In this document: positions 21,385-31,303 of the stretch, in pieces | Numbering within the stretch: the first letter of the stretch is position 1 | Layout of the letters: the number at the start of each line of letters is the position of its first letter | DNA from: Pelargonium nanum | Taxonomy: Eukaryota; Streptophyta; Magnoliopsida; Geraniales; Geraniaceae | DNA length: 32,353 bases | NCBI GenBank assembly: GCA_036897485.1 | Contig: JAYMTF010000636.1 | Location: 1-32,353, forward strand | Direction: 5' to 3' | Position numbers and translations under genes: made by a program | The notes under the pieces: model-generated | Told to the model about the DNA's origin: nothing | The model's input: only the letters and a program-made list of their open reading frames with translations | Database searches by the model: none

Positions 21385-21624
21385 GTCTCTTTCCATGGCC
21401 CTTTGTCTTCTCACCTACGTGAGCCTCTTTAGGTCTCTGTTCATAACCCTCCGTATCCTCGCATGCACAACTCTTTTCGGGTCTATTCTCATAACTCTCC
21501 GTCTCAACTCCCCTGCAAGGCTCATCGAGTCTCCATTCATAACCCTGCGTCTTCTCGCCCCCACGAGAAACCCAAGTTCAACCCCAATTACCTTGTCGTG
21601 TTCCTCCTTAGCGGGATCCTTATG
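21385..21624. repeat. 48-bp minisatellite, four to five copies
   Basis: The gtct register falls at 21385, 21433, 21481 and 21529, and a weaker unit follows. Units carry cataac(c/t)ct and cgt(c/a)tc blocks and a ctc-rich tail, and are well diverged. Because 48 is a multiple of 3, the plus frame at 21395-21631 reads as 16-residue repeats beginning ITLR, and the minus frame reads as RRVM repeats. No start context, intron structure or homologue supports a protein. Confidence 0.85.
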
Positions 21625-22639
21625 TCCATAACTCAAAATTTGAATAAGTGTAAAAGAATTGTGTGGGACCTTTCCACTATATCTCTAGTTCATCTCAACG
21701 AGCTCCATCAGTTCTTTCAATGTGGCCTCATGAAGGCTCTCTAAAATAAGCCTCCGACCAAGACTAAGTCTCATACTCAAAGAGATTCAACATTCTCACG
21801 GAGTAGAAGGCTCATGGGATCCTACGAAACCCCTATGAAGATCACTTGCAAAGACTCCAAAAAAAGAACAAGTCACAAGAAAGTGACCCAAAGTAAGATT
21901 TCGACTACAATCTAGTGCGACATCGATATATAAATATCACTTTCAGTGAGGGCTACTGATGCTAAATAACAATAATAATAAGTTAAAACAACAAATGATA
22001 ACTTGGTACTTGGCGCCCAAGTGCCACGTAAGCCTCTTTCCCGAACTATTTCTTTGAATATGGAGTCCCCCGAAGCTTCCCTATAGCTCTTAATCTTGCC
22101 CCGCGAACTCAAAGTTCCATCCGTCCACCTTCGTCGCAACAAAAGGTAGAGCTCATCACGACGAGATCAAGTTGGGTACCCCTAAGAGCTTTCCCTTAAG
22201 ATATCACCACGTGGTTATGATGTTTACCCTGCGATAACGAAGCACACCCCGCAAGTACAACACTGTCAGGCAACACTCCATCACAATAAAGGTTTAGGCT
22301 CATCGCGAAGAGAATATTGATTTCCTTGTACTTCGTTCGACCATCTTCGAAGGTCCAAGGGAAGACCACAACACTTAATCAACATAGTGAGCTTTGGGTT
22401 TGCCTTTACGTCACTATCAAGGCTCCCCGTCTTGTAGAGCCACCACCACGACGTATCGCTTTGTTTGGATTCTAAGATGTTAACCATAACGGTAGAGGCT
22501 TCTAAGGGCTCCACTACTCCAACAATGCTTGAAAGAGATTCAGGAGCTCTGAAACTCATCTGACGCTCTTGGTCTCCACTCCCAAAACACTAAAACTCCA
22601 ACACCTGGGACAGACCCTGCTCCTCTAACAACTAACCGC

Positions 22640-22900
22640 AAGACGACACGTGACGATCTTGAGTAGTATGTATAAATACATCTTTCATGGTAATAGGAAG
22701 GGATCCATCCCACAATCACGCATTTTACATAGAGACTTTCTCTCTCTAAAAATGCTCTCTAAATTCCTTCCTAGCGATGTGTGATTCAGATTTTTCCGGT
22801 TGACATCCTTACTCTCATGCTTGAGTCGATTTTCTGACTCACACCCAAGTTTCTGTTAATAGTGTACTTACTACCTTGTGTAGGCTCTAAGCCTTTTTGT
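22640..22900 (+). mobile_element. LTR-like promoter and leader remnant
   Basis: The order of motifs recalls a plant LTR: cacgtgacgatcttgag, then a TATA-like gtataaatac (about 22670), a gggatccatcccaca palindrome, a CT-rich tctctctctaaaaatgctct stretch, and cttactctcatgcttgagtc, as seen in many U5 regions. I found no partner LTR, primer-binding site or polymerase frame nearby. Surrounding DNA (21770-22640) is GC-richer than the rest of the region and may belong to the same dead element. Confidence 0.35.
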
Positions 22901-23375
22901 TCCATCCCCAATTGGCCAAGACTCCAACTTCATCATCAGACTTCCAGACTTAGAACATTTCCAAGACAACTATACATTCTTACATGTGAAAAAGAAAAAG
23001 ACAAAAGTATTCTAGTGTGCTCGATTGGCCGAGTGAAAATAGACGCATCACAAAAATATTGACTTTTGAATCATTAAAATCATAACTCTATAAATCAAGA
23101 TATCACCGATTTTTTTTGTTCTTTTTACTCTCAAATGTTGTTGTTGCAGCTACTGTTGTACATTACTGTAGCGTTTGAATTAAAAATTTGACATGATTGG
23201 GAATGAAACTTATTCTTATTACTATTACCTTCTCATTGTCATTTTTATTTACAAGTAATGTTATTTGGTTCGATTAAAATATGTTAATGTAAATCATTCT
23301 CATAAAAATAAGAAAACTGTTAGAAAACAAAATTATCAGACTATTCACATTTTAAAAATGTTCAAATAATTAGGT

Positions 23376-23496
23376 AAAAAAATATTAATTGTCATTTAAG
23401 AATGATGAATATTGCCGAAAATATGTAATAAGAAAACTAAGCTTAAATGACGATTAATATTTTTTTTATTACATATTTTCGGCAATATTCATCATT
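23376..23496. repeat. Interleaved inverted repeats (A-B-A'-B')
   Basis: A (23376-23400, aaaaaaatattaattgtcat then ttaag) is inverted at A' (23442-23466) with one mismatch. B (23401-23429, aatgatgaatattgccgaaa then atatgtaat) is inverted perfectly over 29 bp at B' (23468-23496). Because A and B keep their order in the inverted half, the two stems cross rather than nest. A simple palindrome or MITE would give A-B-B'-A'. The spacer between B and A' is about 12 bp. Confidence 0.92.
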
Positions 23497-24910
23497 GAAG
23501 TAAGCCGAAAACGGTCAAACGGGCTTATGAGCACTAAAACGGTGTATGAGCCTTAGGGTTGCATCATGGTTGAAGTGCGCATGCCTCAAAGTCGGGAATC
23601 AGTCCAAGGGTCACAACATGGCTAAGGTGCGCAGTCCATCTCACCTGAAGTAGCCTTCCGCGATACGAGTCGATGAGATTTTTGTTAAAATCTATTAGGA
23701 TGATGTCCATGGAAGAGCTTCGAGGACGAGCAACAGTAGAGATTTTGACTCAGGGCTCTAAACATGGAAATTGAATTCACATCGAAAAGAGGTTTTCAGT
23801 AAAAAAATTACATAAAATTTAAAGAAATAATCATCCACATTAGACATTGAAGGACAAAATTACAATTTTTTGAAATGTAAGTTGCAGGATAAAAGATGAA
23901 TGAATGGGAATCTCATTTAACCTATCTAAATTTTAATGTAATATACAGTAGATTTCTAATACATATTCAGTTGATTAAAATGTACCATTTCAGTTCTTTG
24001 ATTACATTTTTAATCAATCGAATTGAATGTACATTAGACCAAATGGAACTGTGTTGTTCAAGTTCTTTATACTCATAAAAATTGAATGTACATTGTCGGT
24101 GCACTTTTATTTGTCCACTGAAAGTAGCTTTTAGATGGTTCACATAAATAAAAATAAAAAATATATTAGTCGAGCTATACAATAAGAGGTAACTATCTCC
24201 TTTTAACTCAAAACTTCATCCCATCCGAGTCAATAAGAGTTGAACTCATGGTCTCAAAACTCAAAACTTCATCCCATAGGAGGTAGCTCTCTCCTTATAT
24301 ATATATATATATATATCATCTTCTCATTAAGGCTTAACCTAAACTAAAACTCTCTCTAACAAAAATCATACTTCATATTCCCACTCTATACACACACACA
24401 ATATATATACATACAACTCTAGTGCTCAACACTTCAACCCAAAGACTAGTGAAAGTGAATGGTGATCAATGAGCAAATTTTTAACACCAAACACTGGATT
24501 TAAGCAATCAGATTAAATAAATACAAATCACCATAAAGAGAGAGTATAAATGACAAACCTAATAAAATCATTTGTCAATTTCATCAGCTGACAACTGAAA
24601 TTTTGGGTAATAAATAGCCTAATTGGAGGATTTCTATAAAATAAAAAATCCCTACCACTGTCACATTAATAACTACATAATTTTTTTTTATAAAATAAAA
24701 TAACTACAATTATATAGTTTAAAAAACAAACAAATTGGTTTTGTTATTGACCCAACCAGATCAGCTTGTAAACATGTCAACAGCAATTAACTGTGCAAAT
24801 TAATAGTCTTTGACTAACTAACCCAAACCAATCCTGCAATCCATTGTCCAGACTCGGTAGGTATTGACAGAGAGGGCCTCACAAATGGCACATATTTCAT
24901 ATCCTACCGT

Positions 24911-25098
24911 TATAGCTGGCCATTTGGACCCGAACATGTGGGCACCGACACACAACCCGAACCCGACCAACTTCCAGGTCAGGTTTATCTTCTAAATTTT
25001 TGGGTCGGACCCGGGTCGAGCGAGCCCGCACGGTTCAACACATTTTGCGCCTGAAAACTGAAACCCGACCAAACCCGAAACCCGATTTGCCAGCTCTA
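24911..25098. mobile_element. hAT-like MITE, best-preserved copy
   Basis: The left terminus tatagctggc and the right terminus gccagctcta are inverted repeats. The outer flanks cctaccgt and cttacagt agree at 6 of 8 positions, fitting the 8-bp target duplication of hAT elements. The interior is rich in gggtcgg/cccgacc motifs and includes ttttgcgcctgaaaac, which links it to the copies at 4689, 16924 and 19922. It ends about 230 bp beyond the MPB2C stop codon and could contribute to or border that gene's 3' end. Confidence 0.75.
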
Positions 25099-25329
25099 CT
25101 TACAGTTACCGGCTATGGCTAGTGAAAGACAGTGACAACATGAACAAACACCACCGCCCAAATTACATATATATTTCTTCACATAAATCACAACTAAAGA
25201 TATAAGATGGATTTTACAGAGTTAAGATAGATAGCATCAAACCTCCATCTCAAAACCCCACAGCAAACATGAAGGAAAGTAGTTAATACCTTAGACTAGT
25301 AAAGCACATTATCATAATTCTTTTGACAT

Positions 25330-28300
25330 TCAAGCTTCTGATCTAGAAACAAAAGATTGAAGATGTAACCTCGCATTAGCTGCAGCAGCAATTGACTCTT
25401 CATCCTGCTTCTCTTTTGCTGCAGCAACAGCAGCCACATAAGCTTCTCTTGCTTCCTCCATTTGCTGCATCTCCGTATTGTTCAAATTATCCTGTTGAGT
25501 AAAGGTAATGAAATGAGAATCGAGACCCAAAGACATTTCATCTACTCAATAAGCTTAGAAAACAGATATCAACGCCTGCCCAACTTGCCAGGGGTATGAG
25601 AGTTGTAACAACAACAAAATCTTTCTAAGTATATCATCCCGCATTCACGGATCAGTAAAACAGTTCATTAGTAGGGTTGGTCTTCCACCCATTATATGTG
25701 GCTCAGCACGTGCACAATCAAGAGCCTTCTGAATCAACACTGCCCCACGTGTGTATTTTTCTTCCACACGTGGGCCCCTGCAGGCATGTTCTTTTGCTTC
25801 CGGACCGGAGACCACAAGAGGAGATGTCACATAAACGGCCACCTTCGGGTCAAGGCCAGGATCAAAACTTACTATTTTTTTGAACACTGGATCAAAACTT
25901 ACTTTTATATCATGTAAAATTTCAATATTTGGCTACATATAATGGTTTGACTTCTCATGCCAAAAGGTAACCTAATTAGTAGGGTTTGGCTTCCCACCAT
26001 TATCCATAGCTCATTAACTTTATAATATTCCGATGTGAGACTTTATCATCACTTCAATGCTTCTCTCAGTCATTTAAAGCAAAAGACAAGCCCAAAATCA
26101 TTGTCATGCCAACTAAAGATTCTGGTAGTCAAAACTGTTTTCTTTAATAAGTTATCTACTTATCTATCATGTGTATAGCATGCTTGCAGTACATAAAAAG
26201 GTTGTGGCCAGTTGTCAACTCACAATGTCAGGAAGCTTATCAACATAATATGGCGAGATGTCATAATCTGCATCATATTTAGTGGAATCATTCTTTGTTA
26301 ACCCTTCAAGTAACAACATAAATGATGAGATCTCTCCTCGCATTGATTCTAGTTCTTCCTGGAGCTTCTCCACTTTCCTATTCGACGTCATTGCTTCCCA
26401 CTGTATTTTCTCCAGGGCAGCTTGTTTGTCTGCAAGCTTAATCTGCATAAATCAACAGATGTTGACAACAACTCGCATAACTTCACAAGAAGCTATCAAG
26501 AAAATATTTGAGTTCGCATTTGAGTTTCAGTTGAGGATAGAAAATAATAATAAAGGTACTAAAAACATTGTAAAGTATGCATTTGTATATGAATTGGAAA
26601 ATATAGCAAAGATTTAGGCAATAAAAACATTTCTAGAAAACAGAATTTAAATATTCTATAAAAATAACTTGTAGGATAAAGAACAGTATCATGTCAGTTT
26701 TCAGGAATTTTAAGTTTTGGAAATTTTTTAAGTTCCATATAATTCCAAGGCCAAACTGTATCAAATTCCTGTGCAAAAATTGAAATTGTTAATGGCATGT
26801 CGAAATTTAGGGAGTTCCTATATTCCAAATCTTTTACTAGGGTATATGATAATTCCATCCTTCATTTTGCCCAATATCAAATTTTTAATGTATAAATAGT
26901 ATCCAAAATCATGCATTCAGATGCTTTCGGCCGACGATATTTCTAAGATCTGTACTGACTAGTGCAACTGGTAATACTCATTAAACTAATAGAAAACAAG
27001 TATGTAAAAAGGTACCTTTGCATCAGAAAGTTGAGACTGAGTAGATTTAATTAGAGAATCCTTTTCAGCATCTTGGTGTTTGAGTTCATCAAGTTTAGCA
27101 TGGGCAGCATTCACTTGATTCTTTGAGAGCTCAGCTGATTCTAAAAGTTCATCTTTCTCCAATAATTTCCTCTGCAAATCCTCCACTTGCTCCTTCAAGG
27201 CAACCAACTCTTCCTTGTCCTTTTCTGCCATCAATCCTCTTGAAGGAAAGATTGAGAAGTTGTCAGTATCTTGGGTATTGTTGGCATTCTTAACTTGTTC
27301 CTTGTCTCCAAGATCCCTTCTCTTTTTTGTGGGAATAGATGCATTCCTCATTTTTAGTTCAGGGTTCTTCATGAAACAAAAAGCATAGCATTAGCCAGGG
27401 TAATCCATGCAAAGAAAACTAATTCGCCTCACATTCAACCAGGAGACGAGCATATACTTTCAAATTTAAACTAAAATTGAGTCGATATAAATAAAATTGT
27501 ATTTAGGAACCAGTTTGACATTAAAATGAAGTCTCAAAGATGTAAACATAAACATCAGTGTAAACAGTAATTTGGCATGAACTGATAAGAAATACTGTAA
27601 TGATTAGACAATCACAAACTGCATAAATGATGATATTTAGATGGAGGGAAACCACATTGAGCAGCAAGCAAGCATGAGGGGCTGTGCAACTACATCACAC
27701 AGATTGGCTAGTCAAAATTGTCCATATGGATCCTCCCAAAATCCAGACCTTGTTAAAGGATTGGTTGTTGGTTGCCAACAATCACCAAGCCAGCATAAAC
27801 CTCAAACCTCAAACCCAACTCTAATACCAACTGTATGATCATACTCTTGCTTGCTACTAACCCAACAATATAGTTGGTAGCGAGGACACAGCTTACAAAA
27901 GCCCCATACTATGCAATAGGAGGCCATGATGAGCTACTTCAGTTCATATCCACAGGTTGGCTAGTCATGTTGTACACGTGGGTCCTCCATAGTATCCGTC
28001 CACATAAAGTATTTTGGCTTTCACAAAGCACTGTATCAGGTTATAAATGAGCTAAAAGCTACACTTGATATAGATGATATGTCAAACCATACAAACTTCA
28101 AGTCAACTAAGTTGAACAGTTTCTGAGAGAGTGCCAAGCCATGACCATAAGAACATCTTGATTGCAACAAATAATCCAGTAAAATTGAATGAGTTGGGGA
28201 AAATGCCTAGGACTCACTCATACTTGCACCTAGATCCTAGTAAGATGTGTTACTAATTTTTAAGTCGGTAAGTTTTATCAACCGTTTGTGCAAACAAGTC

Positions 28301-29963
28301 CAAGCATGACATGTTACTGCAGATTTAAGTCGTTTGTTGAAAAGGCTTTTGAATTGTAGTCATCAAGATCTGGGAAGAATGTAATGGCATAACTTTGCCA
28401 TCAGCATTGCTTCTTTCTTTCACTCTTACTCCTAATTTGACTACACAAACTAACTTCATTCAGAAAAATGAAAGAAAAGGAAAATCATGAGCCAGTTACT
28501 TCTACCATTCTTCATTAAAAATTTATAGCGATTAAATCTTACCTTTAAAATGTTATCGATCCACAATTAACCAAAAAATTAGCAAAATACAAATACCGAT
28601 ACTGCATACATGGAAATCAGAAATACAACAAATACCCGTCTGAAATACGGCAGCCAGAGCAATATCCCTATACTTTATCATTCAAAATCATCGAAAATGC
28701 TAAAATTCTTACACAAGTAATGAAATGCCTTACTTTCTTGGATAACGACTCTTTTGAAGGCGTCTTCGTGTATACGACCGAACCACGGCGTGTAAATGAA
28801 CTTCTTGCTTTCCGCTCCTAACCAAAGTCATTTACTAGTCATTATGTGAACTGAAGAGAGAAAATTCATATATAGTAGCTAATAACACTAAATTTAAACA
28901 TTGAATTCGTCATACTGAAACAAGAAACCCCCCATTCAACCTAGCTCAATATCAGAATATAGTTTGATTAAGTTCAAATGCTCATTTCCTGAGATCCAAA
29001 CCAGTAGGGCACATTTCTTATTATTTTTTCTCTCTAAAGAAAAGGAAAAGTTTGAAAATTCATTTTCTTTTTCTATTTGTTGTGTATAAAGTAAAAATTC
29101 ATTGCATTGTGAACTCATTTCAATTTCTGCAATAAGTTTGAAAATATTTTCAAGTTTTACCCACCTATAAAGGTTTTGAATTTCCTAAAGACCAAACACA
29201 TGTCTCATAATTACTTGCTACCTATGATGCACGGACACTCCCGTCTTCTCAACGTGCCCGTGTCCGATACGTATATGACACTTGGATACGTATCGAACGC
29301 TTGATTTTACATGGTCCCCTATTTTTAAATAATTGTTTCAGCATACAAGTATCTTCCTCCTTGTGTATACCCAATTTTTTTATAAAAATGAATTGACTGG
29401 ACATGTTCGACATTATAAAACACATTAACGAGGATGACTTTATGTAACTTATATGCACTGATAATAGCAAATTTATATTATTATTATTGTTGGAATGTAT
29501 TTTTAGCCCATTGTGTCTATGATTTTATAAAAATTATGTGTCACCATATCAAATATTTCAAATACAATAACATAAAATTCAAGGTTCCTAGTTTCCTGCT
29601 ACTTCCATTTTCATAGAAACCAAACACAAACTGGAAAAATCTAGGAAATCCAATGAGATCTACAATAATAATGAATAAAACCATTGAGCCTAAGACAGTC
29701 ATTTGACCCAAAAAAAAAACATAAAAACATAAAAGTAAAGAGAGATGAAGAGTGGTTACGATAAGAGACTGAACGAGAGGGACAATCTGGACGAGGTCGT
29801 TGTAGAGCACGCGATCGACATTAGCGTTGACGGCGGAGGCGTTAGAGAGGAGGTGGTGGTGAGTGGGGGAGGAGGTGTCGTCGCCGGCAGAGAGCCAGGA
29901 TTTTGGGTTCCCAAAATCGGAATTGTCTTGCAAATCCAACAGGTGTTGTTGAGGCTCGTACAT
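25330..29963 (-). CDS. MPB2C: MICROTUBULE BINDING PROTEIN 2C-like coiled-coil protein (five exons)
   Basis: Exons in coding order: 29963-29760, 28817-28734, 27366-27016, 26442-26224, 25491-25330. All introns are GT-AG and phase 0, giving 339 aa and a TGA stop. The N-terminus (MYEPQQHLLDLQD, then KSWLSAGDD) and the NVDRVLYNDLVQIVPLVQSL block (48-67) match the MPB2C family as I know it. Next come the basic FTRRGSVVYTKTPSKESL segment (exon 2), a long coiled coil (about 145-255: EEL.ALKEQVEDLQRKLLEKDELL, LADKQAALEKIQWEA) and an alanine-rich EAREAYVAAVAAAKEKQDE tail. MPB2C is a plant protein that decorates microtubules, and is reported to bind a tobamovirus movement protein and KNOTTED1-type homeodomain proteins and to restrain their cell-to-cell passage. 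Family length (about 330 aa) fits. Conservation of those roles here is inference. Introns carry LTR-like debris. Confidence 0.93.
25668..26013 (-). mobile_element. LTR-like remnants in MPB2C intron 4
   Basis: attagtagggttggtcttcc at about 25668 recurs as attagtagggtttggcttcc at about 25976, giving a direct repeat of about 37 bp spaced 308 bp. Read on the minus strand, the right copy is preceded by gtctcacatcggaatat, a phrase typical of a family of plant LTRs. A 10-bp inverted repeat, cccacgtgtg (25744-25753) with cacacgtggg (25765-25774), creates paired G-boxes between them. Confidence 0.5.
27640..28000 (-). mobile_element. Retroelement debris in MPB2C intron 2
   Basis: On the minus strand, tggtattagagttgg (about 27815-27829) is a degenerate initiator-tRNA primer-binding site. 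A diverged direct repeat flanks it: agattggctagtcaaaattg with ggatcctcc near 27701-27736, and aggttggctagtcatgttg with gggtcctcc near 27953-27987. No retrotransposon protein frame is present. A short plus-strand open frame here is a by-product. Confidence 0.45.
29225..29294. repeat. Dispersed repeat with gatacgtat palindromes in MPB2C intron 1
   Basis: The text gatgcacggacactcccgtc with cgtgcccgtgtccgatacg resembles an abundant plant dispersed repeat. Within it gatacgtat (29266-29274) and atacgtatc (29286-29294) form a 9-bp inverted repeat. The element class is not determined. Confidence 0.35.
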
Positions 29964-30199
29964 TGTTGTTACCTAGAATTTGAATGAGCTTGAAGTGGAA
30001 GTGGAAGTGGAAGTAGATTTTGATGAGAGAGAGGTGTAGCCTCTAGTAGAAGAGAGGAGTGTTTTTAGGTTTGAGATTTGGGGGAGATCTCACTACGTAA
30101 ATGGAAAGGAATTCCAATTCTTGTGTGGAATATATTTCAAATGTAAGCTTCACTGTTCGTTTCTATAAGGTCCACTCCATTTTATCGCAAATAAATATG
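29964..30199 (-). promoter_or_regulatory. MPB2C 5' leader and proximal promoter
   Basis: Upstream of the MPB2C ATG lies a leader with a 6-bp tandem repeat, (gaagtg)x4 on the plus strand (29992-30015), followed by AG-rich DNA. The promoter space before the Helitron at 30200 is only about 240 bp, so the element probably lies within the distal promoter. No clear TATA box was identified. Confidence 0.45.
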
Positions 30200-31126
30200 T
30201 CTATATATACATATTATAAAAAGCTGAACCAAAAAATAGGTTTATAATGCGTATTAGAGCGTCACATCATCAAATTTTTAGTTTTAACCCAAAATTTTGT
30301 TTAATTATACTTTCAGCACAATTTTTTATTTAATTATAGTTTAGAACTATATTTGTAATAAGATCATTTTTTTAATTTCTTTTTATTGGAGATAGTAAAA
30401 TTTTCTATAAAGTAACATTTACCTAAATTAAATTATTCAGTATAACCTTCAAAAAAAAAATTCAGTATAAATGTTTTAATTTATAAGGTAATAATACAAA
30501 ATAAATAAATATTTACAAGTAAAGTTATATATTAAGGTAAGTGACTACAAAAACCTTAAAGTGAGATGTATATAAATAGATGTTTATTCGTTCCATCAAA
30601 ATCAAACTGACGCTTAATAGTAAGATATCATACATTACTTATTTTGTAATGACATGGTTGACATGATTCATATTATATGTGATTTATATTCATACTCAAT
30701 TTTTTATTTCGCTTAACATTTTGTTATTATTGTTGATGTTTAAGAAATTTTTATTGAGATTGAAGAAGAAACAAAGAAAGCTAGGACAACGAGATTCAGA
30801 AGAAATTTCATCGAGTAAGTATCAAGCGACGATTGTTATGTAGTTTATGTGTATCGACAAAGATGTAATATTTGATGTATGGTGATATGTGTGTAAAAAA
30901 AATATATTATATTCTCATTCAAATCCAATGTTTTTTTTCGTTTGACACAATTTTATTTTATTATGTTTTAGTGAAACAAAAATTCATATTCGACAAGATA
31001 TAAGAAATTCTATTGTATTTGTTATTTTCAAATAAATGATTACTATTTTAATTGTTTATTATATTTAAATTTCTGGTATAATAATCATATTTTTCTCACC
31101 CGTGCAGCGCACGGGATCTAAACTAG
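30200..31126 (+). mobile_element. Probable non-autonomous Helitron
   Basis: The right end has the classic Helitron layout: a 7-bp GC-rich hairpin, cccgtgc-agc-gcacggg (31099-31115), 7 bases, then CTAG (31123-31126) followed by the host T. The left end, TCTATATATACATATTATAA followed by aaagctgaacc, matches the TC-start AT-rich termini of plant Helitrons. The inside (927 bp) is AT-rich with no Rep/helicase frame. One imperfection: the base before TC is G instead of the expected A. It has no terminal inverted repeats or target duplication, as expected for rolling-circle elements. Confidence 0.7.
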
Positions 31127-31303
31127 TATTAAACAAAGGACAAAAAGACTAGTTTTCAAATTAACTCACCACAATTTTAAACAAAAAAAAAAAGCCTTTT
31201 CATATGTTATGTGTGTTATTTTTATTTGGTATTCATGAACTCAATTTTGTTGTTTGTTAGATAAATCTCATTTATTTATTCGTGTTTTATGAAAACTGAA
31301 TTT

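Larger units (their letters stand above)
16320..25329. other. 9-kb gene-free region dominated by small repeats
   Basis: Apart from the Dof 3' UTR at the left (AT-rich, to about 16630) and the MPB2C 3' UTR at the right, no gene could be supported. It contains hAT-like MITEs, a G-box cluster, a long hairpin, 48-bp minisatellites, an LTR-like stretch near 22640-22900, an interleaved inverted repeat and several microsatellites: TTG near 18217-18236, GTGA near 18511-18527, GAA near 20909-20936 and TA near 24296-24317. The part between 18650 and 19130 is plain AT-rich DNA in which I see nothing further. Confidence 0.6.

Noticed and set aside
21385..21624. Possible CRISPR-like array because of regular 48-bp spacing
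   Set aside because: The whole unit repeats, with no unique spacers between short conserved repeats, and the context is a plant nuclear genome. It is a minisatellite.
27641..27838. 65-aa plus-strand open frame in MPB2C intron 2
   Set aside because: It lies in retroelement debris bounded by diverged direct repeats and has no recognisable domain.
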